From Photobacterium lipolyticum (GTDB taxonomy: Bacteria > Pseudomonadota > Gammaproteobacteria > Enterobacterales > Vibrionaceae), in NCBI RefSeq assembly GCF_003026475.1, contig NZ_PYMC01000002.1:124001-188000 (forward strand): DNA of 64,000 nt, given 5' to 3'. Position 1 is the stretch's first letter. Each line of letters begins with the position of its first letter. Positions 63,757 to 64,000 of the stretch are shown piece after piece. The position numbers and the translations under genes are program-made. A model generated the notes under the pieces. That model had not been told where the DNA came from, did not search any database, and saw only the letters and a program-made list of their open reading frames with translations.

Positions 63757-63774
63757 GGAAATAACGTTATTTCC
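63757..63774. promoter_or_regulatory. 18-bp palindrome upstream of the amylopullulanase gene
   Basis: GGAAATAACGTTATTTCC is a perfect palindrome centred on a CG step, 60 bases upstream of the start. The form resembles LacI-family operators. The core ATAACGTTAT also occurs at 56765-56774 over the stop codon of the same gene. Control by a sugar-responsive LacI-type repressor is inference. Confidence 0.45.
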
Positions 63775-64000
63775 ATGTTGACTAACTTTATTGGCACTTA
63801 CGGAATGAATTTGCTTCGGAAAGGAAATCACAACAAATATTTTACGCACCGATAAAATTTGTGGCTGCGAATAGAGCATCATTCCATTAAGTGCCTTAGA
63901 ACGGCCTTTTTTTGCACAGTGTGATTATATTTTGATAAAACGCGGTGAAATCAGCCCCATACGTTGCCGAGAGGGAGGAGTAGAAAGGAGGAGAAATGAA
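63775..64000. other. Right edge: upstream region with two GGAGGA motifs
   Basis: No gene is complete here. GGAGGA occurs at 63974-63979 and 63987-63992, close to the GGAKGA core of MalT boxes. The second could instead be a Shine-Dalgarno for an ATG at 63996 at the window edge. The purpose cannot be settled. Confidence 0.3.

Noticed and set aside
1-64000. CRISPR arrays, tRNA genes, rRNA genes, integrase or transposase genes
   Set aside because: No regularly spaced repeat array, no tRNA-like cloverleaf with TTCGAATC-type arm, and no protein with DDE or tyrosine recombinase motifs was seen.

Overview
The window is AT-leaning gammaproteobacterial DNA with high coding density. The gene set (two phasins, a TrmY-type tRNA methyltransferase, DUF2986, DUF1622 and DUF1840 proteins, GltS, PpsA, an ACR3 arsenite pump, two RhlE-type helicases) and the dispersed repeats with the core TATACCCAAGTNACCTCAAG suggest a marine member of the Vibrionaceae, such as Photobacterium or Vibrio. 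I see no rRNA, tRNA, ribosomal protein, phage, insertion sequence or CRISPR array. The many accessory metabolic genes would suit a secondary chromosome, but that is inference.

Layout. 1-5.4 kb: a small hypothetical gene, then a DUF1611 protein paired with a PLP-dependent alanine/ornithine racemase-like enzyme behind a long leader with hairpins, then an RhlE-type helicase. 5.4-14.5 kb: an AGCS sodium/amino-acid symporter, an orphan alpha/beta hydrolase, two phasins, an ACT-domain (GcvR-like) regulator, several small proteins, an orphan PTS IIB protein followed by a probable decayed gene, an exported hydrolase and an AraC-GyrI regulator. 14.7-20.5 kb: a stand-alone tryptophan synthase beta chain, an acyl-CoA dehydrogenase, a bacterial PH-domain protein and a CPA2/KefB-like antiporter. 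20.8-23.8 kb: a compact operon of TlpA-like thioredoxin, DUF4266 lipoprotein, DUF3570 outer-membrane protein and ApbE flavin transferase. 24-34.9 kb: a sugar O-acetyltransferase, a PHP phosphoesterase bordered by repeats, a Lon-like AAA protease, a DnaQ-type exonuclease, a lipase-like protein, an OmpW-like barrel, an acidic repeat protein, an EEP-family nuclease/phosphatase and a second AraC-GyrI regulator. 34.9-40.2 kb: a five-gene minus-strand operon encoding a LolA-like protein, two FtsX/MacB-type permeases, a LolD-like ATPase and an outer-membrane barrel. 40.5-56.7 kb: mostly single housekeeping or transport genes. 56.8-63.7 kb: one gene for a roughly 2,300-residue lipoprotein with TSP3 repeats, a pullulanase module, three starch-binding-like modules and a second GH13 amylase module.

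The two most interesting units are (i) the TlpA/DUF4266/DUF3570/ApbE operon, where DUF3570 carries a match to the ApbE flavinylation motif, implying a covalently flavinylated outer-membrane protein, and (ii) the LolA/ABC/barrel operon, which looks like a complete, dedicated inner-to-outer membrane lipid or lipoprotein route. Three dispersed repeat families lie between genes; in places they lengthen open frames falsely, which moves the apparent start of the AGCS symporter and the ends of the PHP gene.

Starts were chosen from Shine-Dalgarno spacing and family N-termini where the longest open frame looked wrong. Domain calls come from remembered family features, not searches. Residue numbers in the longest protein are approximate, and coordinates of short hairpins may be off by a base or two.
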